Below are positions 5,080 to 5,823 of a DNA stretch of 5,823 nt, piece after piece (position 1 is the first letter of the stretch; each line of letters opens with the position of its first letter). Below the pieces are notes generated by a model. The model saw only the letters and a list, made by a program, of their open reading frames with translations, had not been told where the DNA came from and did no database searches. The stretch is taken from contig CAYVBZ010000088.1 of assembly GCA_964449835.1 (NCBI GenBank), forward strand, positions 1 to 5,823, given 5' to 3'. The translations under genes were made by a program, and so were the position numbers. Origin of the DNA: JABDGC01 sp964449835. GTDB taxonomy: Bacteria > Pseudomonadota > Gammaproteobacteria > DSM-16500.

Positions 5080-5822
5080 TTCTTGAGCCCCTTCTTCTTG
5101 CGCCGCAGATTCAGTCTGTGACCACTCTCCCATGTGAGATCACTCACATCCCAGTCACTGTAATCAGATTCACTATCAGCTTCAGATTCACTATCAGCTT
5201 CAGATTCACTATCAGCTTCAGATTCAGCTTTAGAGCCAGAATTACCTATCTGCCGCGTGAACTGCGTTAATCCTAATCCCATCGACAACGCCAACGGATT
5301 TCCACTTTTTACCAGGTTCTTTATTTTTTCTTCTTCTTTTTGTTTTTCTTTTTCTTTGTTAAGTTCTTCCTGATCTACCTTTTTTAATTTCACATTACCA
5401 CCCTGTGACAGTAACTGCTGCAAAACCGCAGCCTTGCTTTTCTTTTCCTGCTCTTGTTCTTTGGGAAACTCATCCCGGCTTCCTGCCTCTTCTTTTTGTT
5501 CTTTCTCATCACCCTTTACGTGGCCATGTGTTGATGATTTTTGCTTCTGCTCTCCCGCTTCCGGCTTTTGAGGACAGGCTGGGGCCTTTGGTACACCACC
5601 CTTTGAGACTACACCAGTACTCACACCAACTTCAGAGTCAGCTTCATCTTCAGAGTCAGAATCACTTACTATGAACTTTCTCATCTTCTCCTTCTGCCTG
5701 ACTAGCAAGTCCAACACACTTCCATCTTCTGCCGCGTCCCGTATTTTTGCTTTTTCTTTTTGTTTTTCAAGTCCTTCCTGACCTTGACCTACCTTGTTTA
5801 ATTTCACCCCGAACTTATTACC
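5076..5822 (-). CDS. Low-complexity charged protein with two WH2/VCA-like modules, 5' end outside window
   Basis: The frame is open to the right edge. GTG 5807 has no ribosome binding site and lies inside a repeated module, so the true start is probably outside the window. Residues here are counted from 5807 (243 residues; stop TAG at 5078-5076). Module 1 has VKLNKV at 1-6, a charged helix at 11-24, the hydrophobic/basic segment VLDLLVRQKEKMRKFIV at 31-47 and an acidic patch at 48-59. A Lys/Glu/Gln-rich linker follows. Module 2 has KAAVLQQLLSQGGNVKLKKV at 125-144, a coil at 145-165, the segment 166-187, then a long Ser/Glu/Asp patch at 194-223 with Trp219 and Trp226. The end is basic (RRKKKG). 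WH2 domains pair a short helix with an LKKV/T motif and bind actin monomers. In WASP proteins, WH2 is followed by an amphipathic segment and an acidic region with a Trp that engage Arp2/3. The layout matches that scheme, but no family was confirmed. The Lys/Glu/Ser-rich composition differs sharply from the neighbouring genes. An intracellular effector or surface protein is possible; an unrelated disordered protein is the main alternative. Confidence 0.6.
   Translation of the reverse strand, partial: GNKFGVKLNKVGQGQEGLEKQKEKAKIRDAAEDGSVLDLLVRQKEKMRKFIVSDSDSEDEADSEVGVSTGVVSKGGVPKAPACPQKPEAGEQKQKSSTHGHVKGDEKEQKEEAGSRDEFPKEQEQEKKSKAAVLQQLLSQGGNVKLKKVDQEELNKEKEKQKEEEKIKNLVKSGNPLALSMGLGLTQFTRQIGNSGSKAESEADSESEADSESEADSESDYSDWDVSDLTWESGHRLNLRRKKKGLKN
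5164..5226. repeat. 18-base tandem repeat, 3.5 copies
   Basis: The unit TCAGATTCACTATCAGCT occurs three times without change at 5164-5181, 5182-5199 and 5200-5217, then a 9-base partial copy. On the minus strand it encodes a Ser-Glu-Ser-Glu-Ala-Asp hexapeptide array in the acidic patch of the minus-strand gene. Perfect identity points to recent slippage and likely copy-number variation between strains. Confidence 0.95.
5319..5399 (-). repeat. Module copy 2 (VKLKKV plus charged helix)
   Basis: Read on the minus strand, this stretch starts GGTAATGTGAAATTAAA and encodes GNVKLKKV followed by a Lys/Glu helix ending KIK. It aligns with 5739-5822. Relative to that copy it lacks 9 bases (three codons, Lys-Phe-Gly) just before the VKL motif, so the frame is kept. 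Confidence 0.75.
5739..5822 (-). repeat. Module copy 1 (VKLNKV plus charged helix)
   Basis: On the minus strand this encodes GNKFGVKLNKV followed by a Lys/Glu/Gln helix ending KIR, parallel to copy 2. The shared bases GGTAAT and GTGAAATTAAA show common descent and not just similar composition. The module probably begins beyond the right edge, where a WH2-type helix would be expected. Confidence 0.75.
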
Positions 5823-5823
5823 C

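Noticed and set aside
5164..5226. Short repeats as a CRISPR array
   Set aside because: The units are directly adjacent with no spacers and are translated as an acidic hexapeptide.
5405..5674. Plus-strand frame of 89 codons opposite the charged gene
   Set aside because: It is a Leu/His/Pro-rich mirror of the minus-strand Lys/Glu/Ser codons; the duplicated modules support the minus strand as coding.

Overview
The window looks like a chromosomal segment of a gammaproteobacterium. It carries the conserved order rodZ-like / hisS / yfgM / bamB / der, all on the plus strand. A very different, lysine-, glutamate- and serine-rich gene converges on it from the right edge. The protein sequences resemble the E. 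coli counterparts closely in hisS and der. The eukaryote-like composition of the right-hand gene makes me suspect a host-associated lineage such as the Legionellales (Legionella, Coxiella, Rickettsiella and relatives). That placement is an inference from gene order and protein style; no marker here proves it.

Layout: positions 1-423 hold the 3' part of a one-pass membrane protein with a Pro/Thr/Ala-rich tail, probably RodZ-like. hisS (442-1746, GTG start) follows after 18 bases. The 212-base gap 1747-1958 contains a 125-base palindromic, MITE-like element (1756-1880) with 35-base terminal inverted repeats. A plausible sigma70 promoter and ribosome binding site for the next genes follow it. 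yfgM (1959-2603, TTG start) overlaps bamB (2600-3751) by ATGA, and der (3766-5079) follows after 14 bases.

Function of the core block: HisS charges tRNA-His. YfgM is an inner-membrane TPR protein linked to the Sec translocon and periplasmic chaperones. BamB is a lipoprotein of the outer-membrane beta-barrel assembly machine. Der is a double GTPase needed for 50S ribosome maturation. These are ordinary housekeeping genes. The insertion element splits the ancestral operon between hisS and yfgM, and the second half appears to have its own promoter.

Right end: the minus-strand gene (5076-5822, 5' end outside the window) shares its stop region with der, so the two genes converge with a 3-base overlap. 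Its protein is low-complexity but organised. It has two copies of a module made of a VKLxKV motif, a charged helix, a short hydrophobic/basic segment and a Ser/Asp/Glu acidic patch. This resembles the WH2-central-acidic (VCA) layout of WASP-family actin nucleation-promoting factors. It is the most interesting object in the window and a candidate secreted, host-actin-directed protein. The actin link rests on motif resemblance only.
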